From Limnanthes douglasii subsp. nivea (lineage: Eukaryota; Streptophyta; Magnoliopsida; Brassicales; Limnanthaceae): DNA of 64,000 bases. The stretch spans positions 53,030,742 through 53,094,741 of the forward strand of contig JAUPFV010000005.1 of assembly GCA_036936605.1 (NCBI GenBank), written 5' to 3'. This document shows, one piece after another, positions 1 to 11,369 of this stretch (positions are counted from its first letter, which is position 1; each line of letters begins with the position of its first letter). The notes below the pieces were generated by a model. The model searched no databases. It was not told the DNA's origin and saw only the letters and a program-made list of their open reading frames with translations. A program made the translations under genes and the position numbers.

Positions 1-1099
1 TAGGGTCGAGTTCAAGTTATGTATAATATCGCTACCAAAATATCTGCTTTATTATTATTATGGCTGTTTATAGTATTCAAGTTAAAAGCTCTGTAAAATA
101 TACAAACCCTCAGATTTAACGCCACACTGCGTTTTTCCTCAAATCTACTATGTTCAATTTTTTTTTTGGGTGTAAGTTTATATGTTAAACTTATAATGCC
201 GAGCATCCCAAAATTGTGACCGGATTCTTTCATGAAATCATATTCAAATTCTTTTTGCGTAATTCCCTTCTAGCAGCCACCATGGACTTTGGTCCAGTTT
301 ATATCTCTCCTCTCTTTAACTCAACCGCCTCTCTCGCCATTTTTTTTCAGATTCATTTATTTTATCTTTTTTCATTCAAATGTTTAAACACGGGTTTGGG
401 CCGTGGATTGTTCCGTCACGCAAAATTGTAATTTGGAATTCCAATAAATTAATCCGTGTTATTATGGTCTAGTGAAGAGATTCATAATCTTATTACTTCC
501 AAAGTTGGTCGTATCTTAATCAACAAGGAATGTGAAGTAATTTGATCATTAGGGGTATTCTTATTTGAAACCACACCATCATCATTTTTAATATGAGATC
601 TCTCATGTCATATATTGAGAATATATTCTTAAAAAATTTCATTTTCATCCAATTATTTATTTTTCACTTGAGACTCATCTACGGGTCGGTAATGAACAGG
701 TTCACCGCACAATCGATTTACTGGTCCACTGGAATCAGTGGACTATTTATTGTCTGCGTTTTCCAATACATTTGTAGATCACACTCGCTACTTTTTGATA
801 TTCGTGCGCTAAAAAAGTTTTGAACATACTTGGAAGTAGAGTGTGCTACGTAGTTATCGATTAAAAGGACACATAGATAATGGAAAGATATTAAATTTGC
901 ATATGTCATTGGAGATAATAATCGGTTATTCAATGTTTATATCCGTTATTTAATATTTATTTCATTATTGTATTTAATTAATTTTAAATATAACCGGTTT
1001 CGTAGGTATCCTTGTGGAGTTTTTCTAATTATATGTTGGATGACACATACAATTAAGAAAAAACATTTCATTGGTTGTTATCGGTGTCTGTAGTAGTTG
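1..1099. other. AT-rich sequence without recognised gene
   Basis: I see no convincing coding region on either strand. The short open frames are low-complexity and match nothing I recognise. A short perfect hairpin (GTCCACTG, loop GAAT, CAGTGGAC) lies at 724-743. The stretch probably holds decayed sequence beyond the 3' limit of relic E. Confidence 0.5.
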
Positions 1100-1737
1100 T
1101 GATAGTTTTTTTTTAAAAAACGTTTTTAGACAATAAATGTGAAGTGTTTTTTTTATTGTTTGCATGTATTTGAATTTGATTGTATTCGAAATAAACGTCC
1201 ACAAACGATAACATGTGGTTGTCGGATATTGCATCTACTAGTTGGTCAATGCGCGGTAGAGGGAATGATTTTAGAACATGTTTTATTGAGATAGGTGAAA
1301 TCGATGCATATTCGGCAATTTCGTACTTAAAGAGAGTGATGAGCTTCCCGGATGTGACCGATAGTCGTTAACTTGTCAACTTCCTTCCTTTTCGTTTGAG
1401 TTTTTTTATTGAATAAGATCTTAGCTTTTGCTTGATCAGTTGAAGGTTAGGATCATGTGACAACTTGTGATATATTACTTTAATTGGGACCTGACAACTT
1501 GTGATATATTACTTTAATTGGGACTCTTGTTACATTTTTTGTGTTCCAAGCAAAAATATCCAAGTTGTTTTGTAGAAGATCTAGAAGTTTGTTCCCAAAG
1601 ATTGGTGGGATATCTTTGCCTAAATACATGCTCTTGTTATCTTTCATATGTATTTTTTTGATTTTTTTGCATGTTTGATTATGGGGGTGGGATTCTCGAG
1701 GATTATTCATGTCATCTAGGATAATCGACTCCCCCAT
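1100..1737 (-). pseudogene. Relic E: linker and N-terminal reverse transcriptase
   Basis: Minus-strand translation gives a DD-x-x-N-P-R-E linker, then FAWNTKNVTRVP, matching FAWCNADVTGVP of element B. After frame changes come CIDFTYLNKTC (CIDFTDLNRAC in B), LPRIDQLVDA and LSFVDVYFEYNQIQ (LSFMDAFSGYNQIQ in B). The homology ends before the YxDD catalytic box, so polymerase activity is impossible. Several stops and frameshifts are present. Assignment to a Tat-type reverse transcriptase rests on these ordered motifs. Confidence 0.75.
1458..1524. repeat. Two-copy direct repeat, 33-34 bp
   Basis: The unit beginning TGACAACTTGTGATATATTA occurs at 1458-1491 and again at 1492-1524 without a mismatch in the compared part. 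It lies inside the reverse transcriptase relic of E, so it is a local duplication made after the element decayed. Confidence 0.9.
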
Positions 1738-1856
1738 TGATTGTTTTACAGATAAGTCTTTCTATTTGCGGGAAAGATTGTACCATAATATTCTCTTGCA
1801 GCTTTATGGTTTTCGCGAAAAACTACTATATTTTTGTTGATTGGGTACTTCAAGCA

Positions 1857-2090
1857 CTAATGCATTATGGATACGATGACGTGTATCTGGTTCAGCGGCG
1901 AACGTGCTACAAAGACATTATAAACATAATTGGCTTCGTCGATCACAAAAAGACAATAAAATTTCTTCTTAAATTCTTGTCTTCCCAAAACCACATCCAT
2001 TGTTAACTTATCGACCAACTCAGTATCGTCGCCATCAAATGTTATGAGTGTTTTTTGGGATGGTGTGAGTAGAGGTATGCCTCTTATCAT
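1857..2090 (-). pseudogene. Relic E: aspartic protease C-terminal part
   Basis: The minus-strand frame reads ITFDGDDTELVDKL, then VVLGRQEFKKKF, FVIDEANYVYNVFVARSPLNQIHVIVS. It aligns without large gaps to the protease tail of element B (VLLGKGTFKKMV, VVDCPTCYNAILGRSWLSRMHAVAS). The catalytic DTG lies further upstream in this family and is not preserved here. The fragment follows the gag end and precedes the reverse transcriptase start, as expected for gag-pro-pol order. Confidence 0.75.
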
Positions 2091-2099
2091 ATCTTAGGT

Positions 2100-3186
2100 C
2101 CTTTTGTAAACGACATTCATCGAGATTTTATTGTCGATCATAATACAAATTACTTTAGCTATTGATATTTCTAAATTGATTAGTATCTCATCCTCGTGAG
2201 GTCCTGTTACCCCTCAGAGGTCATCATCTGAAAAACTGAGAATGGAGTACGGTAGGCGATAAAAATATGGTGAAGTTTGGTTATAATGATGAACCTTGAG
2301 GTCATAAATGTATTTTTTTTCTTAAAAAAATTGAATTCCCTGATAATAGATCTCGCCCATCGATAAAGTCGACCATATGTCCATCAGGGTAATGATCTAA
2401 GTATTATGTCTGGCAGAGGTTGAAAATTTCATTGTTGGCGAGTGCTTACGGTGCCTTAGCACACTTTTCATACATGTGGTATGGTTCTCTTATCTCTCGT
2501 CTTGCTGGGGAATCTCTTCGCCGATTTGTTTATCTATTACCATCTTATTTCCTCTAGCGCTATTCTTTTTCTTTATAAACTTTAAAAGTATGACTTCATT
2601 TACTAATTGATGGATTTTGTCTTGCAATGCCCATAAATCTTTGGTATAATGTCCTACATCATCGTGAAATCTGTAATACGTAGAGGTTTCTCTATTATTC
2701 TTAGGTCCAATGATCCTTTAAGGTATGTCGTAGTCGAATGTGTCATTTGTTTTGAAGTAGTTGGAGACCGCATTATCACGCTCATTGTACAAGGTTTTTT
2801 GATTGCTTACTTGGTAATTTTTTCCTTGATTAGGGTACCATTACTTGTATAGTTGGGGGCATTTATTTTCTCGGGAGTCATGCTAGTTCTTTAAAGTAAC
2901 TTGGGTCATGGTTAACTACTCGTCACATTAGTCGTAAGCTACCACCGTTTTCAGACCCACTCATACCATTTCCAATCTTTTTTGTCATATTTTATGTAAC
3001 GTTCCACTCACACAAATAGACCTCCAAAAGTATGGATCTTTTCATTATTATGTATTTGGATAACGGTCCTTACAATATTTGTTTTTCTTATGCTAGGCAT
3101 GCTAGGTCGTCCTAGAATATCTTACAACTAATCTCTTATTTCCATAAAATGCTTTGGATATTGTAGAAAAGTCTCGTTAGATTTTA
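2100..3186 (-). pseudogene. Relic E: gag C-terminal part with zinc-knuckle remnant
   Basis: Near 2640-2690 the minus strand reads YYRFHDDVGHYTKDL, the counterpart of FCQYHNDIGHTTDDC in element B. The first Cys and last Cys are lost. The rest of the stretch is a broken gag tail of low similarity. At 3186 the frame is cut by the insertion of element A; gag continues at 23973. Confidence 0.6.
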
Positions 3187-3191
3187 GTTTG
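3187..3191. repeat. Target site duplication of element A (left copy)
   Basis: GTTTG at 3187-3191 is repeated at 23968-23972, directly outside the two LTRs of element A. A 5-bp duplication is normal for gypsy integration. Confidence 0.9.
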
Positions 3192-3560
3192 TGATGACTT
3201 CACCACTGCTTACTGAGATTTACGGACAAAGGAAATTCGGACATAAACTATCCACTAAACTATCCGGACAAGACAAAAGTATAAAATAACTAAACACCTT
3301 TTGACTAAGCTAGGTGCTAATCAACTTATTAAGTAAATGGATCCTTAAACTTGACCCGGTTCCATATTTTGACCCGAAAGCCCATGGGTACATAATTAAG
3401 GGTATAAATACCCCAACTACTTTCATTAATGAGGGTAATGAACATTTAATACAACCAGACAGCTTAAATCTCTCACTACAAAACACCCAAACATTTAATA
3501 CTCTAAAAACTTTCCAAAACACTTGACAAGATTACCCTCAGCTTAAAATAAACCTCACCA
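3192..3560 (+). repeat. 5' LTR of element A (369 bp)
   Basis: Begins TGATGACTTC and ends CCTCACCA. It matches 23589-23967 along its length except for a 10-bp gap near the start. The TATA box lies at 3403-3410. Two TTGACCCG motifs, W-box-like, lie about 20 bp apart upstream of it. Confidence 0.95.
3403..3410 (+). promoter_or_regulatory. LTR TATA box of element A
   Basis: TATAAATA stands in the context GGGTATAAATACCCC, about 150 bp before the LTR end, where the U3/R promoter of plant LTRs is expected. The 3' LTR carries the same box. Confidence 0.75.
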
Positions 3561-3580
3561 AATCGGCGACCACAATGGGA
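3561..3580 (+). other. Primer binding site of element A
   Basis: The LTR end CACCA is followed by AATCGGCGACCACAATGGGA. B (AATTGGCGACCATAGTGGGA) and C (AATTGGCGACAACGGTGGGA) have the same spacing. I recall Ogre/Tat elements priming with tRNA-Arg; the tRNA was not matched here. Confidence 0.7.
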
Positions 3581-3632
3581 GGAGAAGGTTCCTGAATCTA
3601 GCATTCAAAACCAGCAAGAAAAACCGGTTCGG

Positions 3633-5995
3633 ATAAATCTGGACGAGCAAGAAATTCCACCACCTTTGGTGGAGGTGGTCGGAGGAAACAATGAGTACAC
3701 GACAAAAGAGCGAGACAAGTTGAAAGCTGAAATAGAAGCATTGAGGGCCACTCGAAATACAGAGATGGGTTTAAAGGAAAAGTCAAAAGCGTCAGCCATT
3801 CACCATATTGACAACCCAAGGGAGAACGACCCATCAGCAAAGACTCATTTGAGCACGAAAAATACCCATGTCAGTTTCAAGAAATCTCACCGGTCCAAGC
3901 CGGTGGAGAGCCCAGAATCTGAGTCCTCCAACAAATCCTTGAATGAGGATGAGCTTGAGGAGTCTTTTTCATCAAGCAGTGATGAGGGGAGGTCCATGAA
4001 GAAGAAAAAAGTTAGTTAAAAAATATTCAAGAAAGAGGGATAGGCATGAGAGACTAAAGAGGCATATGGGAAAAGGGTCGTCTCATAGCCACAGCCATAG
4101 TCACAGACATGTGGATCAACTGCTGATGGATCCTTTTGCTTTCCATGATGAGCCAAGTATTTTTACAACATCTAATGAAGATAAAGTTTTTAGTCGTAGT
4201 CGGAATTGGAGGCAATCCCCATTGTCATTCAAGATACTGTCCGAAAACCTTCTAAGAGGTTTGATAATACAAAAATGGAGAAATATGATGGGAGAAAATA
4301 TCCGGACAACCATCTGGAACAGTTTAAAAATTTTATGATGAATTTTGATGATGATGGCAAACTTATTTGTAGAGCTTTCTCCCAATCTTATACAGGAAGT
4401 GGTTTTAAATGGTACAACAACTTGCCACAAGGTTGTATCAGAAGCTTTGATACGTTTTGGGTGGCCTTTTGAAGGCAGTTTTTGGGGAGTAAGGAGGTGA
4501 AGGGCAATGGAGATACTATTATCCATTTTTCCCAAGAGCCAAATGAGTCACTGAAAGACTATATAAGCTGGTTCGTAAATACTAAGAATGGGTTAGCTTA
4601 TTGCTTTGAGCAGTTAACAATAGTTTTTTTGAGACAAGGGTTAAACCCTGAGAATCTGGCTGATTCGGTAACCAGATAGAAGGCCATGACTTGTGGCGAT
4701 TTGCTGAATCAGGTGGGAAAGAAAATCAAAGTAGATGAAACAAAGAAAACTAGAGTACACAGGAAAGTGAGGTCTGCCCCAGCTGCTCCAAACTAGAACC
4801 AGTTCGGATACAAGGCCAAAAAAACTAGACAGGGGCTCAATAGGGCCAAACAGACTCAATCCCACCCAAATCCAGCTCAGAGCCAGCAGTCAAGAAATAA
4901 ACGAGGACTTTGGGTCGAACCAGAGTGGTTTGCTGAATTAAAAGAGAATGTGGCAACCATTTATGACAAAACAAACGATGAGGTGCATTTTAGGAAGCCG
5001 GCATCGCTTCAATCTCCTAGGGAAAGTTGTAATACTTGTTTTTTCCAATATCATCATGATATTGGCCACAACACCGAAGACTGCATCGCTTTAAAACAAG
5101 AGGTGCTCAATATTATTGAAAGGGGGAAGCTGGGAGCTTATGTCAAGAGAAGAAGTGGAAACAGGCCTGACAATGCTCACCGAACTGGCCCAACGAACAA
5201 TGCGGGGACATCTGCTCCAGAAGGGGCTATGGTAATCCTCGAAAGATTTGATATCGAATCAGAGTATATGGATCCTGATCCAACCCGGAATAAAGTGAGG
5301 GTTATAACAGAACAAACTAAGACAGTTTCCGGACTCATAATATTTTTTGAGTCACTTACTATATTTGGGGGGGGGGACACTATGAGTGGTCGACTCCTTC
5401 TTCAAGGAAGAGGCATGTTCACAGTCTAGCTACTCAGTCAGAGGGAGGCATGTCTTCTTATCAGTCCTATATTCCTTTTGCTTTCATTGTTTTTGATGAG
5501 GATGATTTAAGAAATATAGCTGGGCCTCATGAGGATGTTGTGGTGATAGGAGCTTCGATATAGGGCAACGACATTAGGCGAATTTTGATTGACAATGGCA
5601 GCTCAGCCAATATTCTCTTTTTAAGTTCTTATAAATAGATGAAGAATCCAGCAGTAATTCAGCGTTCGAACAGATCCATTGTGGGCTTCACATGGAGCTC
5701 TGCGGATGTAATCGGAGAGTTTGAGGAGGAGGTATTGTTGGGCAAAGGCCCTTTCAAGAAAATGGTATGGGTACTATTCGTAGTGGTAGATTGCCCCACA
5801 TGTTATAATGCGATCTTTGGAAGGTCTTGGCTCTCTAGAATGCATGTTGTAGCTTCAACAGTCCATTAATGTTTAAAGTATGTTGTTCAAGGACAAGTGG
5901 GAGTTTTCCGGAGTATCCAAAAGATAGCAAGATAATGTTATGCAACCGCACTTGCTCCTAGAACTCTGGGGGCAGTCCGGGTTAATGAAGATTAG
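3633..5995 (+). pseudogene. Element A gag-pro (broken)
   Basis: Structural gag and protease, homologous to the intact frame of element B. The position equivalent to B's start ATG is ATA at 3633. The frame shifts near 4016 and back near 4230, and stops interrupt it, including TGA near 4470 and TAG near 4677. The capsid region (KWYNNLPQGC near 4410-4440) and the knuckle near 5040 are readable, but the knuckle's first Cys is Phe. A short SHSHSHSH run near 4080 is absent from B. The protease signature is DNGSS instead of DTGSS, so the catalytic triad is altered. The frame ends at TAG 5993-5995, a stop shared with B. Confidence 0.9.
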
Positions 5996-8900
5996 CAGTT
6001 GTTGGGGCCTTCTGGGGGTGAGGGTGAAATTGATGACCCCAGAGAGACCCCTGGTGTATTGATATCAATTGAAGAAGTTGAAACCCACTCACTGGCTGAA
6101 GTAAGGAGTGTTAAAATTGGCTCCAAGATGGCAACAGAATTGAAAAAAAATTGTTGTCCTTTTTGGCTGATCACCAACATGATTTTTATTGGTGCAATGC
6201 TGATGTGACCGGATTACATGCAAGTATTATATCACACAGGCTGTCTATTTGGAAAGATGTTGCACCTGTTGTGCAAAAAATGAAAGATTTTTCTAAGGAG
6301 AAAGCTGATGTAATAGTACAAGAAGGTGACCGGCTTACCAAGATGGGGCACATAAAGAAGTCTCAATATCCTTTATGGACAACCAACCCAGTTTTAGTAA
6401 AGAAAAAGAATGGGAAATGGCGTATGTGTATCGACTTTACTGACCTTAATAGAGCTTGCCCAAAAGATCTGTATCTAGTCGCCCAGATAGATCAGTTCGT
6501 AGACTCCACATCTGGAAACAAGCTATTATCGTTCATGGATGCCTTCTCCGGTTATAACCAGATACAGGTGGATCCGAAGGACCAAGAACACACTACCTTT
6601 GTTACAAATAGGGGTCTCCATTGTTATAAGGTGATGCCTTTTGGGTTGAAAAATGTCGGGGCTACTTATCAGAGGTTGGTCAACAAAGCATTTGATGATC
6701 AGATTGGGAGAAATATGGAAGTGTATATCGATGATATGATGGTGAAAAGCTTAGAAGAAGAGTTGCACCTAACTGATCTTCAAGAAACTTTTGCCAACTT
6801 GACAAAGGTTAATTTAAAATTGAATCCAGAAAAATGTGTGTTTGGGGTGCAGTCCAGAAATTTTTTGGGTTATGTGATAAGTGAAAAAGGGATACAACCT
6901 GATCAAGACCAACTCAATGCCCTTTTAAAAATGGAACCTCCTCGAAATGTTAAAGAAGTACAAAGGTTGACATGAAGATTGGCTGCTTTAAATCGTTTTA
7001 TTTCAAGGTCTTCGGACAGATGTGCCCTGTTTTTTCAGACCTTGAAAGGTTTCAAAGACTTCAACTGGTCTCCACAATGTGACCAACCGTTTGATGAAAT
7101 AAAAAAGCATTTGTCTTCTCCCAAAACCCTTTTTAAGCCTGTTTACGGAGAAATACTATATGTATACTTGGTTGTGTCAGAATGTGCTATAAGTATAGTG
7201 CTGGTAAGAGAGGTGGACAATTATCCTCGTCTGGTATACTACATCAGTAAGAGTTTGATCGATGCTGAAAATAGGTACCTAAAGCTTGAGAAGCTGGCAC
7301 TAGCCCTAGTAATTGCTGCCAGAAAAATGAGGCCATATTTTTAGTCTCATTCCATCATCGTCCGAACATATTTACCTTTGAAGAATGTGCTTTAGAAAGC
7401 AGACATATCAAGCCGGATGACCAAATGGTCAGTAGAGTTGGGTGATTATGACATTGATTTTGCCCCACAAACTGCAGTTAAAGCTCAGTCTGTTACTGAT
7501 TTCTTGGTAGAATTTCATTCGAACAGAAGAGGAAACTAAAAAAGAGTGGGTTGTCCGGACAGATGGTGGATCAAGCACAATGGGATGTGGGGCTCAGATT
7601 TGTTTAACCTCACCATATGGTGATAAGTTAGACCAGGCTATATGCTTTTATTTTAGGGCTTTTAACAATGAGTCTGAATATGAGGCAGCTATAGCTGGTC
7701 TAAAGTTAGCTTTTCTGTGTGGGGCTAAAAGAGTTAGATTAATTAGTGATTCTCAGCTTCTTATCTACCATGCTCAAGGTCAGTCTGAAGGCAAGAAGGA
7801 GCAGTTGGTCAAATACTTGTTCATTCTTAAAGAAGTAGCAGCCAACTTCAAAAATGTTAGCTATGAGCATATTCCTAGATCGGAAAACACGCTGGCAGAC
7901 TCTTTAGCAACCATAGCATACTCTGAGTCCTACCCATGGATTCATGTACAAGAATGCCCATCCCTACAACCAAATCAGAGCAAGGAAGAGGAGGAGAGAT
8001 TAAGTGTATAAGTGGTTCAACCCAAAGATTAGAGATTTCCCCTTCTTCAATACATATCTAATGGAATTTTGCCTCCGGAGAAGGATATGGCACGGAAAAT
8101 GAAACACAAGGCTCGTGTTTTCTTGATCATAAGAGAGGTTCTTTATAAGAAGTCGTCAACCAGACCTCTCCTACGTTTTCTGGGGGTTGAAGAGTCCCCA
8201 ATTGTTTTATCTGAACTACATGATGGAGATGGATCAGCACACTCTGGCTACAAAGCTCTAACCCGGAGGGTTTTTTTTGGCCCGATACTATTGGCCATCC
8301 ATAATGGCAGATGCTAAGGAATTAGGGAAGAAATGTGACCCATGCCAAAGATATGGTAACGAAATTCATATCCTAGCTGCTCCTATGGATTCAATTTCTG
8401 AGCCAGTGCCTTTTGCTCGTTGGGGATTGGATTTAGTTGGGCCTCTACCAATGGCGTCTGGAGGGTACAGTACTTTTATTGTAGCCATTGATTATTTCTC
8501 AAAGTGGATAGAAGCAGCCCCCTGGCAAGAACTACTTCGAGAGCTATTATAAAATCTATCTTGTCTAACATTTGTTGCAGATATGGGGTTCCACAAAAGA
8601 TAACCACATATAATGGGCCAGAATTTGATAACAAGGATATGGAGAGTTTCTGTGCCTCTAAGGGAATTCGGCATTTCTTCTCTTCTCCTTTCCATCCACA
8701 ATCAAATGGTCAAGTTCAAGTGGCAAATAGGACCATTCTGTTTAGAAGGGGCTGCAGGGAAGTGGCCAAGCTATTTACAAGAAGTATTCTAGGCGTACCG
8801 GACTACTCCCGGAGCTGCTACACAAGAGTCTTCTTTTTTCCTTGGTATATGGGATAGATGCAATTACTCCTATAGAAGCAACTCTACCAGCATACAGACT

Positions 8901-9272
8901 CCACAATTATTCCGAACAAGCCAATGAATTTGCAATTGGAAGTTGGACTTAATATAAGAAAGAAGAGTTGAGGCTCATCCTAGAACCACCCATTACCAAC
9001 GCTTGATGAGAAGTAGATTTGCTTCCAAAATCAAGAGAAGGGATTTTCAGTCAGGAGATAAAGTATTAAGAAAGGTTTTCTTGCATACTAAGGAAAAGCA
9101 ATTCAGCAAACTAGCTCTGAACTCGGAAGGCCCTTATGAGGTCTCCGAAAAGCTTAAGCCTAGGACATATAGGCTTCAAGACAAAGATGGAAGAATCCTA
9201 AAGCACCAGTGGAATATTGAACACCTCCGGTTATATCTGGAATTAAAGTTGTGTAAATATTTACTTGTTTAA
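5996..9272 (+). pseudogene. Element A pol: RT, RNase H, archaeal-type RNase H, integrase (broken)
   Basis: After the TAG comes the linker motif IDDPRETPG, then a frameshift in a poly-A run near 6145. Reverse transcriptase is clear (CIDFTDLNRACPKD, catalytic YIDD at 6724-6735). The gypsy RNase H follows (7150-7344, stop TAG at 7342). The archaeal-type RNase H spans 7560-7920, with DGGSS, ESEYEAAIAGL and SDSQLL. Integrase spans 8069-9272: an H-H-C-C region, DLVGPLP, then YNGPEF where DNGPEF is expected, so the second Asp is lost. Multiple stops and frame changes make it non-functional. The C-terminus is LELKLCKYLLV, close to B. Confidence 0.9.
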
Positions 9273-9288
9273 AGTCCATGTATATATT

Positions 9289-9345
9289 AGGGGGCATACT
9301 CTTTCCTACCCTGGTGGCGTGGGGAGGTTTTAATGAGGTGTCTGG
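9289..9345 (+). other. Conserved post-pol box, element A
   Basis: Seventeen bases after the pol stop lies GGGGGCATACTCTTTCCTAC, then CTGGTGG and GGTTTTAATGAGGTGT. The same box follows pol in B, C, D and G while the surrounding noncoding sequence is diverged. The function is unknown; a transcript-end or RNA signal is possible. Confidence 0.7.
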
Positions 9346-9784
9346 TTTTTTTAATGAAATATGATGCCTTCTTAAAATATTCGGTGTGATTTGATTACAA
9401 TTCCTTTCAAGTCTTCAATTTAATACTAAAGATCTTTGACAGATCAGATTAATCTAGTTGAATGATGACCATTAAATACATGTCATCGAAGATTTTGAAC
9501 ACTCTCACCCTAAATATTTGTAAAGTAAAGAAGGGCTCTTTAAACATTAGTCATTAAAATTGAAAGCAAGTATGGAGCAAAGCAAAAATTGGGTAAGATA
9601 ATCCTGTCCGCGGGTAAGAACCGGACAATGATATTAAAACACAGAATATGCCTTGGCCATCCAAGGACTTTAAGTTTTAGGCTTAACCAGACTCAAACCA
9701 GATATAATTACAAAAATGCTTTGCCCATCCAAGGACTTTAATAGTTCACAAAATTAAAAAAAACAAAAATGATAGTTAAAAACC
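9346..9784. other. Noncoding spacer of element A with two hairpin copies
   Basis: No gene is seen. CCTTGGCCATCCAAGG at 9651-9666 and a degenerate copy at about 9718-9734 are inverted repeats that lie just beyond the stop codon of the antisense gene. Element B has the same pair at the corresponding place. Confidence 0.6.
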
Positions 9785-11282
9785 TCAAGGCTTATTCCCT
9801 TTAGATGTTCCTGCTTCACCTCTGTTCTTAGGGCCTTTGAGCTCAGCGCTTGAACTCTCCCCGGTTTCTTCTTCTTCATCGGTGGTAGAATCGATTCCAC
9901 TAGAGTAGTTCTTTTTGACACCGTCTACCATCGTATGGAATGTGATGCCTTCATACTCCACATATTGCCACAAGGTACCAAGCGTCCTCTTCGGAAACGT
10001 TTCGTGGAAAAGCAGTACCATGTCAGACTTTACTTCAGCATACCTTTTTCTAAGGAATCTATCACCTTGTTGGTGTATTTATCGATGCTAGCCTGAATTC
10101 TTTGTTCCTGTTCTTTCACCAAGTCTTCTTTCTCTTTGGTTGCCTTAGACACAACCTCTTCAAGGGAAGTCTTTTCACCGGACAAGGTCTGAATGACACC
10201 ATCTTTGGTCTTCACATTTTCCTTTAAGGTGGAGAGATCTTTCTCCAAACCGGAGCACTTAGTTTGGAGCTCTGTGTTAGCTTTCTCCGAAGTGGCCAAC
10301 TTGGTTGACAGATCTTCCTTGTCCTTCTACAACTCTTCAAGCTCCTTCTTTAGTGCCTCAATGCTCTGGTTAACATTGAAGAGGTTAGTTGACAGAGTCT
10401 CCTTGTCTGTGTTAAGGGTGTTGATAAGGGTGGACTGATTTTTTACTTGCCTTTCCAAATTGAGCACAGATTGGATATGACCTAAAAGAGAATGGGCCAC
10501 TGTCTCCTGGTCTTCGGAAATAGAAAAAGACTTACCATTGTAGGCTACCATGTTGGAAGAACCTGAAGGACAAAAAGGCCCAACAAAGTCATCTTTCTAC
10601 GAATCAGTGAAGTAAAGACTGATGTCCTGAAGGGCTCTGATGTCAAGCCCCCCTCCGGTGCCCTCTCCCAGTTGCAGGTTTGTTGGAATTTTCTCTACCA
10701 AGGTAGGGTCAGTAGGAGCTGGTGGAGGAGGAAGCTCCGAAGGGCGAAGAGTTATTTCTCCCCATAAGGCGACCTTCTTCTTCTTGGCGGCCCTTTCATC
10801 GCTACTGGCTCCACGTTTGGGTCCTTCTTCGGAGGCTTTGGTGGGTTTGGTCTTTCTCCTGCCTCCTTGACAATCATCTTCAACCACTTGGAGCAAGGAG
10901 GCATCGATTCCTCCTTGGTTTTCCCCTCCTTGTTTCTCCGGACCAATCTCTTCTGCAGCAACCCGAACTACCTCTGCTGCAACCTTCTTTTTCTTTCCCT
11001 TTCCCTTCATCTTGCTAAAAGCTTTGGCTCTGGAGGACAAGGCCAGTTTGCCATCTTTTTCCTCTGTTCGTTTGAGGATGACAGCTAGGGAAGGTGGTGT
11101 GGTCAATTATTCCCATGTGAGATCTCTCCGGCCTGTGGTATTCCACATATGAGATCTCACCAAATTGCCAGAAGTAAAACCGTTGTGGAAAGTGTTCCCT
11201 CAACGTTCTGCGGCCCATGCATTCAACTTGGCACATGTAGTCTACCCCTCCTCCAGATAACCGGTGTACTCGTTCGGTAATA
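9785..11282 (-). pseudogene. Element A antisense gene, exon 2 (coiled-coil part, broken)
   Basis: The second exon of the extra antisense gene, read from 11282 down to the stop at 9785. It encodes LPNEYTGYLEEG followed by an early TAG, a basic KGKGKKKK segment, a long Glu/Lys/Leu-rich region with heptad-like spacing (10300-10020) and an acidic tail. A stop (near 10330) and a frame change near 10025 break it. Its partner in B is collinear. The function is unknown; the coiled coil suggests a binding or oligomerisation role (inference). Confidence 0.8.
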
Positions 11283-11369
11283 CTAAAAAGGAAGAAATGA
11301 ATGATTCAGAAGTGAAATATTTGTAAAAATGAAAAAGGAGAAAATAAAAAACAAGATTGAAGAACTTAC
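11283..11369 (-). other. Intron of the element A antisense gene (87 nt)
   Basis: On the minus strand the donor is AA|GTAAGT at 11369 and the acceptor CCTTTTTAG| ends at 11283. The interior is T-rich. Splicing is phase 1 and joins frames collinear with those of B. Position and phase match the introns in B, C and G. Confidence 0.75.

Larger units (their letters stand above)
1100..3186 (-). mobile_element. Relic E, fragment 1: pol start, protease and gag end of an old Ty3/gypsy element
   Basis: Read on the minus strand, this fragment holds the end of gag with its knuckle, the protease and the first half of reverse transcriptase. All frames are broken. It continues the coding order of three other minus-strand fragments (23973-24392, 35014-35369, 39072-39520). 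Element A, element C and copia F interrupt the relic, each flanked by a 5-bp duplication. E is therefore the oldest layer seen in the left half of the window. Its 3' end beyond reverse transcriptase is lost or not recognisable. Confidence 0.8.

Noticed and set aside
724..743. Perfect 8-bp stem hairpin as a Helitron 3' end
   Set aside because: No CTRR end follows within the usual distance and no other Helitron feature is present.
10640..11088. Plus-strand Ser/Leu-rich open frames
   Set aside because: Shadows of the element A antisense gene.
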